NCBI GenBank assembly: GCA_024195585.1
Contig: SWBL01000014.1
Location: 211,681-275,680, forward strand
Source: Aureobasidium sp. EXF-3400
Taxonomy: Eukaryota; Ascomycota; Dothideomycetes; Dothideales; Saccotheciaceae
Direction of reading: 5' to 3'
DNA: 64,000 nt
Positions 32,873-42,917 of the stretch are shown in pieces. Positions within the stretch are counted from its first letter, which is position 1, and each line of letters opens with the position of its first letter. The notes beneath the pieces are model-generated. The model worked only from the letters and a program-made list of their open reading frames with translations, was not told the DNA's origin and did no database searches. The position numbers and the translations under genes are program-made.

Positions 32873-33613
32873 TCAGACTGATGCTGGAGCGCCAGCACCA
32901 GCGCCAGGGCCAGCAGATCCATTACCGCCAGGACCGTTGTTGTCTTTGCGGAATTTAGGTTGCCAGTGGTTGTCCGCACCTCGCTTCTTGTTCTTCTTGA
33001 CACCGTTGCGTTGAGCGTCGGTGGAGGGGCCCTGGCGACCTCCGCGACTTCCACGACCTCCACGTTGAGAAAGGCCATGAGCAGGCTGATTTTGCTGAGC
33101 CATTTGAGACTCAAACTGCTGCTGCTGAGACTGCAGCAGGGTTCGCTGCGACTGCCCGAAGACGTTAACCAAGCGCGCTATTTCGGCAATTGTTTGACTG
33201 TACGACTCCGAGGAGGTGGGAGCGCTTGCTGCGGCTCCGCGAACCATCTCTTCAAAAGGATCTGATCCAAGACCCTGTAGGCGGCCGTAGCCGCGGGAGT
33301 CGATTTGACGGCCGTGGCCAGAGGAGTTGATCTGATGGCCGCGGCCACGGTTCAATGCCACATGGGCGGTTTGCCTTCTGGGCACGCGGTGGGTAGCAGG
33401 GCGTTGAGGGCCTCCGAAACGACACTCTTCGGCCGTGTGCTGTTGATTGGCGCGTGGGCCTCGGTGTCCGGGCCTGCCGCAAGGCACGAAACCATCCTCG
33501 CCAAACCTGGCGCCCTCGACTACGATGAAACCCGCTTCGCCCCACTTGGGCACCGGTGAAGAGGTGCTGGGGTTGGCGGCGGGAGCAGTGTTGTTGTGGT
33601 TGGGGGCAGACAT
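32873..33613 (-). CDS. RGG-motif, Gln/Gly-rich protein of unknown function
   Basis: 246 residues if it starts at the ATG at 33613 (MSAPNHNN), which I prefer because the upstream extension is leader-like. Visible: a short conserved-looking block KWGEAGFIVVEGARFGEDGF, a Cys/His cluster (CGRPGHRGPRANQQHTAEEC) reminiscent of but not matching a CCHC zinc knuckle, Arg/Gly-rich repeats (GRGHQINSSGHGRQIDSRGYGR), a helical segment (YSQTIAEIARLVNVFGQSQ), a Q-tract, an RGG box (SQRGGRGSRGGRQG) and a basic stretch KKNKKRG before a Gly/Pro/Ala-rich end. Composition suggests RNA binding or condensate formation; this is inference. Confidence 0.6.
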   Translation of the reverse strand: MSAPNHNNTAPAANPSTSSPVPKWGEAGFIVVEGARFGEDGFVPCGRPGHRGPRANQQHTAEECRFGGPQRPATHRVPRRQTAHVALNRGRGHQINSSGHGRQIDSRGYGRLQGLGSDPFEEMVRGAAASAPTSSESYSQTIAEIARLVNVFGQSQRTLLQSQQQQFESQMAQQNQPAHGLSQRGGRGSRGGRQGPSTDAQRNGVKKNKKRGADNHWQPKFRKDNNGPGGNGSAGPGAGAGAPASV

Positions 33614-34467
33614 TGCGATGTGTGTGCGTGATTGAGAGTGAAAGAGAGCTGAGCTTGTGTGATGATGATCTTGTGATGGAAACGATGGGCTTGTGTAATG
33701 CGCAATGAAGAAAGAGAGAGTGATGAGGTAGAAGTTTTGAGCTTGACGCGAGGAAAGCACTTTCCTCAAGAGCGTGCTTGCTTCCACTTCACTTCACTTA
33801 CTTCAGTCACTCACTTTAGCGAAGTTTCTAGTCTTCCACTCCTTCCATATGCACAGGCATGCCAGACCAATAGCTATAGAAATGCACAGTTCTTCCCTAA
33901 TAGTAGGCAAGCCCACAGAGAGCCGGTGATATCATGACTCTCCGTGGAAGCTTCCTCTCTATCGAAGGAACTGTGCATTTTCATAGTTACTAATGTGACA
34001 TGCCTTTGCACATGGGGAAGTAGCTTCCTCGTTCAAAGTGGCCGCTAGACATGATAAATCACATCAACCTCGCTTTCTTTTCTTGTGGCAACTGTGGTTG
34101 CTGGATATAGGGCGTGAGTTTGCAGCAATCGTTCATACCTCCCAAAAGATACATGATGCTGTTTAAAGCAGTGTTTCTCTAGGCATGAGCATTCGCGTCA
34201 CAAGGCAAAGCTTGTCAGGATTCAAGAGGGAGATGGAGAGGTGGTTGAGCTGTTTTTGCTTACTAAGCGTGCCGTGGCCCGTGTCGGCTAACAGCTTGCT
34301 AACAATCTACAGTATATTCAGAAAGTCGATACTCATATCAAAATGTTCTATTCAACATCCACACTAGCACATAGCCATGACCGCCGGATACATTCGTCGA
34401 CAGGTTGGGCAGGTACTCTCTAAGGTCGGTGGAGGAAATAAGCTGCCGAAATGCTCCTGCTTCACCG
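33614..34467. other. Intergenic region with one inverted-repeat element
   Basis: Upstream of the RGG protein gene and downstream of the GMC gene. Contains the element at 33872-33989. No gene was seen. Confidence 0.5.
33872..33989. mobile_element. Short inverted-repeat element (AAATGCAC family), copy B
   Basis: About 118 bases. Left end AGCTATAGAAATGCACAGTT, right end inverted CTATGAAAATGCACAGTTCC: 20-base termini with about two mismatches. The interior GTGATATCATGACTCTCCG matches copy A at 27276-27390. No coding capacity. This is the best-preserved copy. Confidence 0.8.
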
Positions 34468-36237
34468 CTACGTCTGTCTTCGCAGGGCCAAGTCCTCGCT
34501 GACAATGTCGGCAGCACGTTCGGCGACTGCGTATACCGTTGTTATGATATTCCCTCTTGGTATGATGGGCATGACACTTGCATCGACAATCCTCAAATTC
34601 TGAACACCTTTCACCTTCAGACGACTGTCCACCACAGCGCCTAGAGAACATGTGCCACAAGAGTGGTAGTTCGTCTTTGCATAAGCTCGCGCCAGCTCTT
34701 TTGCATCTTCTATCGTCCCCGCCGGATGTTCTCTAGGGAGCCTTCTTCCATTGGGTAGAATGTACGATGCCAACGGTTCTGTTTTTGCCAGCTTGTCCAA
34801 CACCTGGACATGGCGAGCATGAATCTCCGCATCGAGGGGATGCGAGTAGTAGTTGAAGTCAATCTTTGGCTTATGTTGCGGATTTGCAGAAGTGATGTGG
34901 ACGCTCCCGGTGGAAAAAGGATGAGACAGCATGCTGCATATGGAGATGAAGTTGCCAACCTCGGATGGTACTACCTTTCCCCGAACCAGGAATGACACGG
35001 CGGTCGCTTCGTTGGCAGATTCAATGGCGTTTCGGATGAACTTGTTGCGCTTGCCAATGAAGGGCGACCAGCTCCCATCATCGACCAAATACCTGTCGAG
35101 CACACTCTTCAGACTCTCCATTTCTTCCCGACTCAAGAAAGGTTTGAGCGGCGTATAAGAGAACATGGAGGCGCCATTGACTGTCAAAGGCCCAGACCGA
35201 TTTTCCTCGTACAGCCTACGCGCTTCCTCATTAGGTATCGGCATCTCTGTTGGAATGTCATCAGTAACCTCAAACGAGAGCGACGCTCGTACGTGGTCTT
35301 GCAGATTTTCTCCAACAGCTGGGTTGGCATATACAGTGTCAATTCCGTGCTGATCAAGAATACTGGGGTCACCGATACCTGACAGCTCCAGGAGTTTTGG
35401 TGTATCAAAAGTACCTGCCGCCAGGATGACTTCTCGTCTGGCTGCAATGGTATGGGAAACACCGTCTTGTGAGTACTGAACACCGCGAACTACTGGTCCT
35501 GAACTGTCTTTCTCGATCACCAGTCTCTGAACCATTGTACTTGTGAAGACTGTCAAGTTTGGGCGCTCATAAACAGGATCCAGATATGCCACTCCTGCAT
35601 GGCTGCGTTCATGCCGGTCTCCAGTAATATGGCAAGTTGACGTATGTCCGCCAATAGCGTGTCCAGTCAAAGGATCGTTGACATTCTCTAGGCCCAGAGT
35701 ACGGAATGTATTGGTCCAAGCTCTATGGAGTATCGTGACTTGTTCCGGAAATGAGGTTTCGATTGGTCCATTTGACTTTCGGATGGCTTCATCACTGTGT
35801 ATGATGTTTACTTGCTTCTTGACTTCTTCGGTCGGCGGCACGATGGTCTGAAACTTGAGGAAATATGGCGCTAGGGTATTCCAATCCCAACCGTCATTTC
35901 CAAGCTCTGCCCAAGCATCAATGTCTGAAGCTGAGGGATAGATGATGGCGAGTGAGTTTATTGCGCTGCTGCCACCAACGACACGTCCACGGGGATGCTT
36001 GATGCATCTGTTGTTGAAGCCAGGAGAAGGTTCTGCAACATATTGCCAGTCGAACTCAGGATCGTCCAAGACGTCGCCGGCGAGACCAGGAGTATAGATA
36101 CGTCCATCGTCACTGCGGTCCTTTCCAGCCTCTAAGACGAGCACTGATATGTTCGGGTCTTCTGACAGGCGGTTCGCCAAAACGCAGCCTGCAGTACCGC
36201 TGCCAACAATGATCACATCGTATTCGGAGAGTTGCAT
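34468..36237 (-). CDS. GMC-family FAD oxidoreductase
   Basis: Intronless, 589 residues, complete. GMC enzymes oxidise alcohols or sugars with FAD; the exact substrate (choline, aryl alcohol, glucose and so on) cannot be set from motifs. FAD-binding GSGTAGCVLANRLSE sits at residue ~12, VLVLEAGKD follows, then the GMC signature-1 region HPRGRVVGGSSAINSLAIIYPS, signature-2 region AAGTFDTPKLLELSGIG, and the C-terminal active site NYHSCGTCSLGAV (catalytic His) with the second catalytic position Asn in IPRGNIITTVYAVAERAADIV. No signal peptide, so it is probably intracellular, unlike secreted glucose or aryl-alcohol oxidases. Confidence 0.95.
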   Translation of the reverse strand: MQLSEYDVIIVGSGTAGCVLANRLSEDPNISVLVLEAGKDRSDDGRIYTPGLAGDVLDDPEFDWQYVAEPSPGFNNRCIKHPRGRVVGGSSAINSLAIIYPSASDIDAWAELGNDGWDWNTLAPYFLKFQTIVPPTEEVKKQVNIIHSDEAIRKSNGPIETSFPEQVTILHRAWTNTFRTLGLENVNDPLTGHAIGGHTSTCHITGDRHERSHAGVAYLDPVYERPNLTVFTSTMVQRLVIEKDSSGPVVRGVQYSQDGVSHTIAARREVILAAGTFDTPKLLELSGIGDPSILDQHGIDTVYANPAVGENLQDHVRASLSFEVTDDIPTEMPIPNEEARRLYEENRSGPLTVNGASMFSYTPLKPFLSREEMESLKSVLDRYLVDDGSWSPFIGKRNKFIRNAIESANEATAVSFLVRGKVVPSEVGNFISICSMLSHPFSTGSVHITSANPQHKPKIDFNYYSHPLDAEIHARHVQVLDKLAKTEPLASYILPNGRRLPREHPAGTIEDAKELARAYAKTNYHSCGTCSLGAVVDSRLKVKGVQNLRIVDASVMPIIPRGNIITTVYAVAERAADIVSEDLALRRQT

Positions 36238-37286
36238 GTCGAAGATGAATTCTGAAGAGAGATATTATGTGCTGATAACATAAGTTTCAAGATCTCCTCG
36301 TAGATTCGTATCATCACTCACAAGAACAAGAAAAAGCAGTGCCAATTCGGGCGCAAACAAAATGTTTTGGAAGCTTGAGTTCAATACTGCAAATCAGATG
36401 AAGCGCAAAAGTTCAAGTTCTTGACTCGAACTCGGTGCAAGTTGGAAGCAAAGAACACGAAAAAGGCAGGGACACAACAACACCACATTCCTGACTAGAG
36501 TACAGTCAGCTCGATCCTACCAGTAGGTTGTACGTGCCGTACGATCACACAGTGCCTCTCATCAACCGATAGCCTAGATTGAGCATATATTGATCTAATC
36601 ACCGACCCCTGTGTCGATCCTCATGTCGATCAGGCCATTAGCCGATAGGTTACGTTCGGTACGCAGCTCCGTGACTAAGACCATCAAAGCACAACCTCCT
36701 CGCCTGCAAATGTATGCAATGTGTATAGCTATCAAAATGCACGATATTTTCATGAAACAGGATAGTATCCATCGAGATACTGTATATTCTAAGCTCTCTT
36801 TGGATACATCTCTAGTCTAAAGATCTTTGTGCCTCTCTACAGCAGGGACATCGGTCTGAAGTCTTGTGGGATACATGAAAGGAGCGTAGGGGTTACAGAC
36901 TTTAGCGCATGGGGAGGAAGCAATACTCCGTATGAGATCTTCAGAATCGTGGAAAGCCAACGTAAAGCTGAACATATGCGTAGATGAGCCATGTTGTCGG
37001 TAAAAGTCTCAACTCGGAACCGATCTGCTTCGAATGACAATCACATTCTACCCTACAGCATGCACGCTTGAGTCATCATCTACATGATCATATACCTCGA
37101 CACAAAGACACATCTATGATGGTCGGTCCTTAATGACAAGGAGAAGAAAGCACTCGGAGAGCAAAAACCAGCCGCTTGAGTAAGAAGTGTTTATATTGAG
37201 AGATGAGAAATATGGAAACCAAACGCAGACAGGGTCAATCAACTCTGCAAAGACATCATCGAGCTGACACCCGATAACGAGACTTT
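36238..37286. other. Intergenic region with one inverted-repeat element
   Basis: Between the GMC start and the NUDIX 3' end; contains the element at 36727-36843. A minus-strand opening at 37114-37332 may be the true last exon of the NUDIX gene (see that entry). Otherwise nothing. Confidence 0.5.
36727..36843. mobile_element. Inverted-repeat-family element, copy C
   Basis: About 117 bases, starting AGCTATCAAAATGCACGATA. The interior GGATAGTATCCATCGAGA and GCTCTCTTTGGATACATC, plus the right part TTGTGCCTCTCTA, match copy D at 47192-47316 in order and spacing. Its first 15 bases resemble the ends of copies A and B, linking the two subfamilies. Confidence 0.65.
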
Positions 37287-38060
37287 TTACGAGAGCCATC
37301 GCGAAGTGACAATTATCAACCGCACTTTCCACAAGAACGTTCTAGCTCTTAACACCAACGTGGAGCAATTAGAATTAGGAAGTTGTTCCTTTGTGTATAG
37401 AGACTTACTCACAAAGCTAGAAGGATACATAGACGAACTTGAAAAACGTCTAGAGAAGTCCAAAGCCGGTAACAGAGATGCTGGAGAGCATAAGGAGGAG
37501 CTTGAAGATTGTCTTATCGTCGGGGCACTCGAAATCCCTGTATGCTCAAGACCGTACTCTCCATCAAAAGCCGCATTTATAGCCAGTTGCGCGACCTCTT
37601 TATCGTCGGCGAAGGTCAGAGCCGCAAGCGCCTGTCCGCAGTCCAACCATAACGACTCGAAGTCCTCTCCTTCTTGCTGTGTACCTTGCTCGGGCAGTGC
37701 TTGAGAATCCACACTCGCAGCATACCAGAAGATGATTTTCAGGATACCATCCGTGACACGCTGAGTTATTGCAATGGGTTCTGTATGTTCTTCGTTGCCA
37801 GTTCTGTTTGTGGCACGTGTAGGGACCTTCAGTGGCAGGATTGTTGCAGGGTATCCGGTTTCTTCGTATGTTTCTCGCGCAGCAGCTGATTTCAAGCACT
37901 CATCTTCGTCTTTGCGTCCTTTAGGGAGAAGAATCTCGTTGGTGGAGCGCCAGCGGACCAGAAGTACTTTTCTGTGGGTAATATCTAGGGGAACTGTTTC
38001 GCAGCTGATGATGAATTGATCTGATGAATGAAAGGCTCTGAAGTTTGGATCGGCAGACAT
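37287..38060 (-). CDS. NUDIX hydrolase
   Basis: Open frame of 257 residues. NUDIX enzymes cleave nucleoside diphosphates linked to another moiety using divalent metal. The complete NUDIX box is present at about residues 48-70: GRKDEDECLKSAAARETYEETGY (G-x5-E-x7-RETYEE-x-GY), preceded by VLLVRWRSTNEILLPKGR. The C-terminal third is Ser-rich. The 3' end is doubtful: within it lies GTGAGTAAG, a strong donor, and a later GAGCTAG acceptor about 70 bases on; using them would replace the last ~40 residues by another frame open to 37114 (starting NVLVESAVDN). I report the unspliced frame. Confidence 0.87.
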   Translation of the reverse strand: MSADPNFRAFHSSDQFIISCETVPLDITHRKVLLVRWRSTNEILLPKGRKDEDECLKSAAARETYEETGYPATILPLKVPTRATNRTGNEEHTEPIAITQRVTDGILKIIFWYAASVDSQALPEQGTQQEGEDFESLWLDCGQALAALTFADDKEVAQLAINAAFDGEYGLEHTGISSAPTIRQSSSSSLCSPASLLPALDFSRRFSSSSMYPSSFVSKSLYTKEQLPNSNCSTLVLRARTFLWKVRLIIVTSRWLS

Positions 38061-38404
38061 GTTGGAAAGCGATGGAGACGAGATTGGAGAGCAGAAGGTT
38101 CGGGCTTAGGTGAAGCGTTTATTTGAAGTGTCGACTTCTTTTGGTCGAAATGGATGTTGGTACGAATTGGCTTATTGGTGGATGGTGGATGGCGGGGCAC
38201 CCTGGTTCAAGCAATACCAAGCTGCAAGCGCCGAGCTGTCTGCGCCTTCGAATCAACGTGAAGCAGTCTCTAGGCTAGTGGTATCCAGTATGCACCGTAA
38301 CAAGAATGATCTCTCTTGAGGTTTAAGCATCAATGTATTATTTTGTCATGTCCTCGCGCATGGGGGTATCATAAAAAGATCATCAAGTCATATCAGGTCG
38401 TGGA
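38061..38404. other. Intergenic region
   Basis: 344 bases, NUDIX leader and MED21 3' flank. Nothing recognised. Confidence 0.5.
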
Positions 38405-38983
38405 TCAGTAGACCCTCTTGCACTCCCCGGCCAGAGCACTCAGCTTGACCAGCATAGCTTCCCTCTCAGCCAAAGCAACTTTCCTCTCTTCATCAGCTTC
38501 CCTCAACTCTTTCTCCAAAGCCTGTATCCTCTGACTCTGGTTTGCTTCACTCTCGCCAATACCCGGCAAGACGGAGATCAAGTATTCAATCTGCTGTTCC
38601 TTGAGCACCAGATCTCTTGCCAATTCTCTCAGCGCGGCTTGAAAGGTAACAGGGTCATCTGGACGTGGTGGTTGGTCAGGATCTTGGGCTTGCTGTTGTT
38701 GGAGGGCAGCGGCATCGGGGCCTCCTTGCTCGGCGGCTGATGCGGTCAGAGTGTTGGGATCGGCGTTTGGTTGTAGAGGTGCTGGAGCATTGGGAGCGGT
38801 CGGGTCGGACATGTCTGGTTGGTCTGGGATGGCGGCGAATTGATGGCGTGTTTGGATGTAGCGAATGGATGCGAACATTTGTGTCGCAAGCTGTTGCGCG
38901 TGTTAATGAATTGTCGCATGCTGAGTCGCGGTGTTGCTCACGTCGTCCAGGCAGTCCTGGAGCTGCGTCAGGCGATCTGCCAT
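38405..38983 (-). CDS. MED21: Mediator complex subunit 21
   Basis: Middle-module Mediator subunit (Srb7) that pairs with MED7 as a hinge. Two exons, 38942-38983 and 38405-38890 (175 residues). The 51-base intron (GTGAGC donor, ACAG acceptor) joins the invariant start MADRLTQLQDCLDD to LATQMFASIRYIQTRHQF, exactly the MED21 pattern. A Pro/Ala/Gln-rich linker follows, then the conserved C-terminal coiled coil: FQAALRELARDLVLKEQQIE, YLISVLPGIGESEANQSQRI and a heptad-rich helix to the end. Without the intron the first 14 residues would be lost. Divergent from RRG7 with only 146 bases between the ATGs. Confidence 0.95.
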
Positions 38984-39129
38984 GTTGTAGATATGAAATG
39001 GTTTGAGTTGTGAGAAAAGTGGTGTAGTGTTTGCGGAAGGTGCAATGACGAGCGAACGAGCTTCGGCTTCGGCAAAGTTGATGGTCTTTTTGGGAAGTCG
39101 CAATTCTTGTCGCTCTCCAACTTTCCTTC
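38984..39129. promoter_or_regulatory. Very short bidirectional promoter MED21 / RRG7
   Basis: 146 bases separate two divergent ATGs. Both promoters and leaders must overlap here, suggesting co-regulation. No TATA box was seen. Confidence 0.55.
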
Positions 39130-40104
39130 ATGAACTTCCGCCATGCCCTGATCACTTCTAGTCGCCTGAGCAGCCGCTTTATCCATCTTTCATCTAGACA
39201 TCACTCGTTCGCCGATCCCTTGTCCACACTCGTCAGCCATGCCGACTCGACGCCCTCTATACCATCGACCCCGGACGTCGCTCCGCCATTGAAGAAGCCC
39301 AGTCTGAAGCCAAACCCACATGCCGTCTCTGAGGGAACAGAATCGCTCGCATCTCCCGTAGACTCCGAGATAGCACCTCCTAAACGACGCGGTCGCCCAA
39401 AAAAGGTCGTCGATGCCCTCGAGCCAGAGTCCTCGAACGACACGACCTCGGCACCACCAAAGAAGCGTACTCGCAAACCCAAAACGGCCAAAGAAGACCA
39501 ACATGCAATCACTCCCGGCAGTTTGCATCATACCTCGTTATCCGAATTCCTCAGCTACGCCGATGCTGTAACCCTCTCGCCTACAAGCACAGTCTATCGC
39601 GGCACCCACTACGAATACACCGTTGCAAACGCTCTTGAACGTCTCGCTTTCTCCTTGACCCGCGTCGGGCGTGCTAGTGACCTCGGAATCGATTTACTCG
39701 GTACTTGGGCGGTGCCTTCTCGTCCTGTACCTCTGAACGTCTTGATACAATGCAAAGCCGAGGCACCCAAACCGAGTATGGTCAGGGAGCTGGAGGGTGC
39801 TGTTGTCGGTGCCCCTGTAGCCTATAGAGGAGAGGGTACCGTTGCAATCCTGGCTGCCGCCAAAGAGGCTACAAAGGGAATCAGAGATGCTGTCGGTAGG
39901 AGCCGTCTACCCATGGCTTATCTGAACATCACCACTGAGGGTAGAGTCAGGCAATTTGTCTGGAATCACGCTGCCGTAGAGTGCGGCTTGGAGGGCGTGG
40001 GTGTTGCTTTGCGGTACTTGGCTAATGACGAGTCTGACGTTTCTCTGACTTGGAAGGGCATGCCCTGGTCTTCACCTTCATCAAAGTCACCCTCAGCTCA
40101 ATGA
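39130..40104 (+). CDS. RRG7: Mitochondrial RRG7-like protein (DUF2034, restriction-endonuclease-like fold)
   Basis: 324 residues, intronless. Yeast Rrg7 is needed for respiratory growth; biochemical role not established. The N-terminus is a convincing mitochondrial presequence (MNFRHALITSSRLSSRFIHL: Arg/Ser-rich, no acids). A disordered basic linker follows with an AT-hook-like PPKRRGRPKK. The core begins near residue 155: YRGTHYEYTVANALERLAFS, then GRASDLGIDLLGTW and NVLIQCKAEAPKPSMVRELE. The D...D/Q-x-K arrangement (GIDLLG ... IQCKAE) is that of a PD-(D/E)XK nuclease core, followed by helices and WNHAAVECGLEGVGV. Confidence 0.88.
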   Translation: MNFRHALITSSRLSSRFIHLSSRHHSFADPLSTLVSHADSTPSIPSTPDVAPPLKKPSLKPNPHAVSEGTESLASPVDSEIAPPKRRGRPKKVVDALEPESSNDTTSAPPKKRTRKPKTAKEDQHAITPGSLHHTSLSEFLSYADAVTLSPTSTVYRGTHYEYTVANALERLAFSLTRVGRASDLGIDLLGTWAVPSRPVPLNVLIQCKAEAPKPSMVRELEGAVVGAPVAYRGEGTVAILAAAKEATKGIRDAVGRSRLPMAYLNITTEGRVRQFVWNHAAVECGLEGVGVALRYLANDESDVSLTWKGMPWSSPSSKSPSAQ

Positions 40105-40207
40105 AGATCCCCTGTCAAGCAAAAAGAAGAAAAGAGCTTTTCATTACTATTACCATCGACCACTACCCAATCTTCTTGTTACATTCCTGGTTTTCTTTTG
40201 TCGATAC

Positions 40208-42917
40208 CTACTTCCCGCTCCCACTGCTACCAGGTCTCGTCTTACTCAACTTCTTCCGCTCCTTTTTGCTTTTTCCCTCCAGCGGCGGAGGTTGGCTTTC
40301 ATCAGCGGGTGCAGCAGTAGGTGCAGATGCTTGAACGGATGACGCATGGGGTCCCTGAGGACTGATACTTCTGGCCCTTGGGTCCATGAGACCTGCTCCC
40401 TGCTCTCTCATCTCTATCGCTTGATCTCCCTGAACTGCCGCCATCTCCAGTGAATCCGACGCCGATCTGACAAAGCTTCTTCGTGCCAATGGACTCTTGC
40501 CCGTCCTGCTGCGGTTGCTTCCATGATCAGGCGCCTGTCTTGTTCTTCCCGGGACCGCTAGAACTTTATCCGTTCCTGCTAGAGAATTTCCATGTGCAGC
40601 ACTCATGTCGCTGTTGTCCGAGTTCATTCTACCATGTCCATATGTCGATTCGTCGTCACTTGCGGATTGTACCGAGACTGAGTAACCCCCCTTAAGAGTT
40701 GTTCCAGTGTCGGGTCGACTGGTTTCGTGTTCCTCTAATTCGTAGTGCAGTCCACCGGCCGGTCTTTGGCGCGCTTGTGCGTTGTGGTACAGGTTCTGAT
40801 CTTCTGGTCCCATGATCGATTCGATTCGTCGAGGAAGGTACACTGAGTTGTTACCTGAAGTGGCTGTCACCATCGATTCCCAACTCATTCTGCGCATGGC
40901 TGGATGATTGGCAATATCTGGAAGAGTATTGGTCGAGTCAGCTGCTTGCCTGTACCATCCACCAGGCATGAGTTCGGGTGCTGCAAATCTGCCCTCGAGA
41001 CTCTGGTCCGGAAGCACGTTTCTGTTCTTGACAGACTTCTTTCGTGTGATTGCTTCGACTGCTGGTTTGAATGTTTCTGGCACAACGTTCAAATCGTCAC
41101 CTGTTGCTTCTGCGTGTTCGATGGCAGCTTGTGGTGTGGTTGTAGAGTTTGCAGCACCAGCATCGGCACGAGGTCCACCCCATGTTCTTTGCCCTGCGGT
41201 GAAAATGCCATACACCATATATGCCCAATTGAAGAAGGGGTTGATAACGAACATCAGAGGATACATCATGATCTTGTATCGCCCAAGCTTGGCACCAAAG
41301 TATAACATCAGTACCCAGTTCAGACCGAGGGAAACGGCAATGAATCCAACAGGCAGGTTGGCAATCTTCTGCGATGTCGTGATAATCGAAATGACCATGA
41401 TGAAGAAGAGAAGTGCAGTGGTTCGGATGGTGTTTTGTGCAAATCGAACCAGACAGAGGATAGGGTAGCGTCTCCAGAGGCGGACATCCGTGAGCATGCA
41501 CACTTCATTGGTGATGAATCCGAGGAACCATCTTCGGCGTTGTTTGAGCAAACTCTGGTAGGTTTGTACAGCCTCCGTCTTGCAAAACGCACCGGTATTC
41601 ATCTGGATCTGGTATTTCTCCTTGGCGCCGATCATGAACAGATGAGTGAGCCATCTGTCTTCTCCTAGATGGCATTTTCCATAGTCGAATAGATCATCAC
41701 ACTGCTCCGCCTTGTCCGCAAAGTAGTATTTGGCCATTGCTCTGAAAGCAGAGAAACGCAGGACTGTCAAGGCTCCAGGCAAACACGTAACGGCACCACA
41801 GCCTGACTCGACAGATCGCTCGAACAGTTGACCATGGATGTACTCCATATCTTGCAGCACAGTAATCAGACTGTTCTTTTCTGTGGTAGAAGTGATGACT
41901 CCAGTCATGGCCAGCATATTTCTTTTGCTTCCGGGCTTCAATTCCATCTCATACATGAAGTTTTGGATGCACACCTTGTCGAGAATACAATCAGAGTCGA
42001 TGAAGAGCATGAAGAGATTGTCGTTGCGCCTGAGGTACTCGGCATACACCTTGTCGATCAGTTTGAATGTCCTCTTCTGGCAGTGTCGCTTGCCGCCATG
42101 TGGAAATCGAGATATAGTGACGCGAGTGCTTCTGTAAGTAACATCGATACTCTTAGGGTATGTATCTAGCGTTAGAGGAACACCAAGCTGCTCGATCGTC
42201 TTAAGATAAAGTTCATCCTCTTGATCTCCATCGAAGGAAAGGAAGATATGAAGACAAGAAGGAGGATATTCACAATCAGCCAGAGAGTCGACGGTTCTGA
42301 GAAGGATTTCCGGAATCTCCTTGTAACAAGGCATGACGATTACGACTTTTGGGGCCGAATCCTCGTCGAGGACGTGTTTAATGCGCTTGGTCCTTCCGAC
42401 GGAGTGAGTGACGAGTTGATATACGCAGATGAGCCAAGGTATGATCAGGAGTCCCGAAAAAGACCAGAATGCAAACCATTGCAGAAAGCTGACCATTTCC
42501 TGAGGAAAGTATCTCACAACTTGGCTGGGAAGTGGGAGTGTTACGACCATGATGGGCAAGAATATACATCTAATCCATGGTCAGCGAGAAGTCTTTTGAG
42601 GACCTCAAACAGAGGCATACCTGAGAGCTGTGAAAGCAAACATCATTACGATCGCTAGAATTTTGATGCTGAGCGTCTCGGCCTTTTGGTAGACCTTGAC
42701 TAAACAATATAGAAAAGCAGCCACCCAGAGGAACCATTCAAGAAGGGCAGCAAGCATGACTGAGCCAACAATTGCAGTATAAGCAATCTGTTGATGTTAG
42801 CATAGATCCAACAGCACTGAAGAAATTGTTTCGACTTACGTCCTTCGCCGGCCAAGGGTCATGGATGGATGGAGTGCCATTCTCGTTCACCGCGCGGCGG
42901 AATATCTCAGCCCACAT
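40208..42917 (-). CDS. Chitin synthase, division 2, class VI-like (no myosin domain)
   Basis: Plasma-membrane glycosyltransferase polymerising UDP-GlcNAc into chitin. Exons 42840-42917, 42621-42787 and 40208-42569 (868 residues); both introns are 51-52 bases with GCTAACA/GCTGACC branches. The N-terminus has membrane segments (IVGSVMLAALLEWFLWVAAF, ILAIVMMFAFTAL, FLPIMVVTL, FLQWFAFWSFSGLLIIPWL). The catalytic part has VVIVMPCYKE, FLSFDGDQED, LFIDSDCILD, the acceptor-region CGAVTCLPGALTVLR, catalytic GEDRWLTHL and the processivity motif QRRRWFLGF. Further membrane helices follow, then a ~330-residue hydrophilic Ser-rich tail. Class assignment is from layout and memory of the family and is moderately sure. 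The start is the ATG at 42917; an upstream in-frame ATG at 43022 is possible. Confidence 0.93.
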
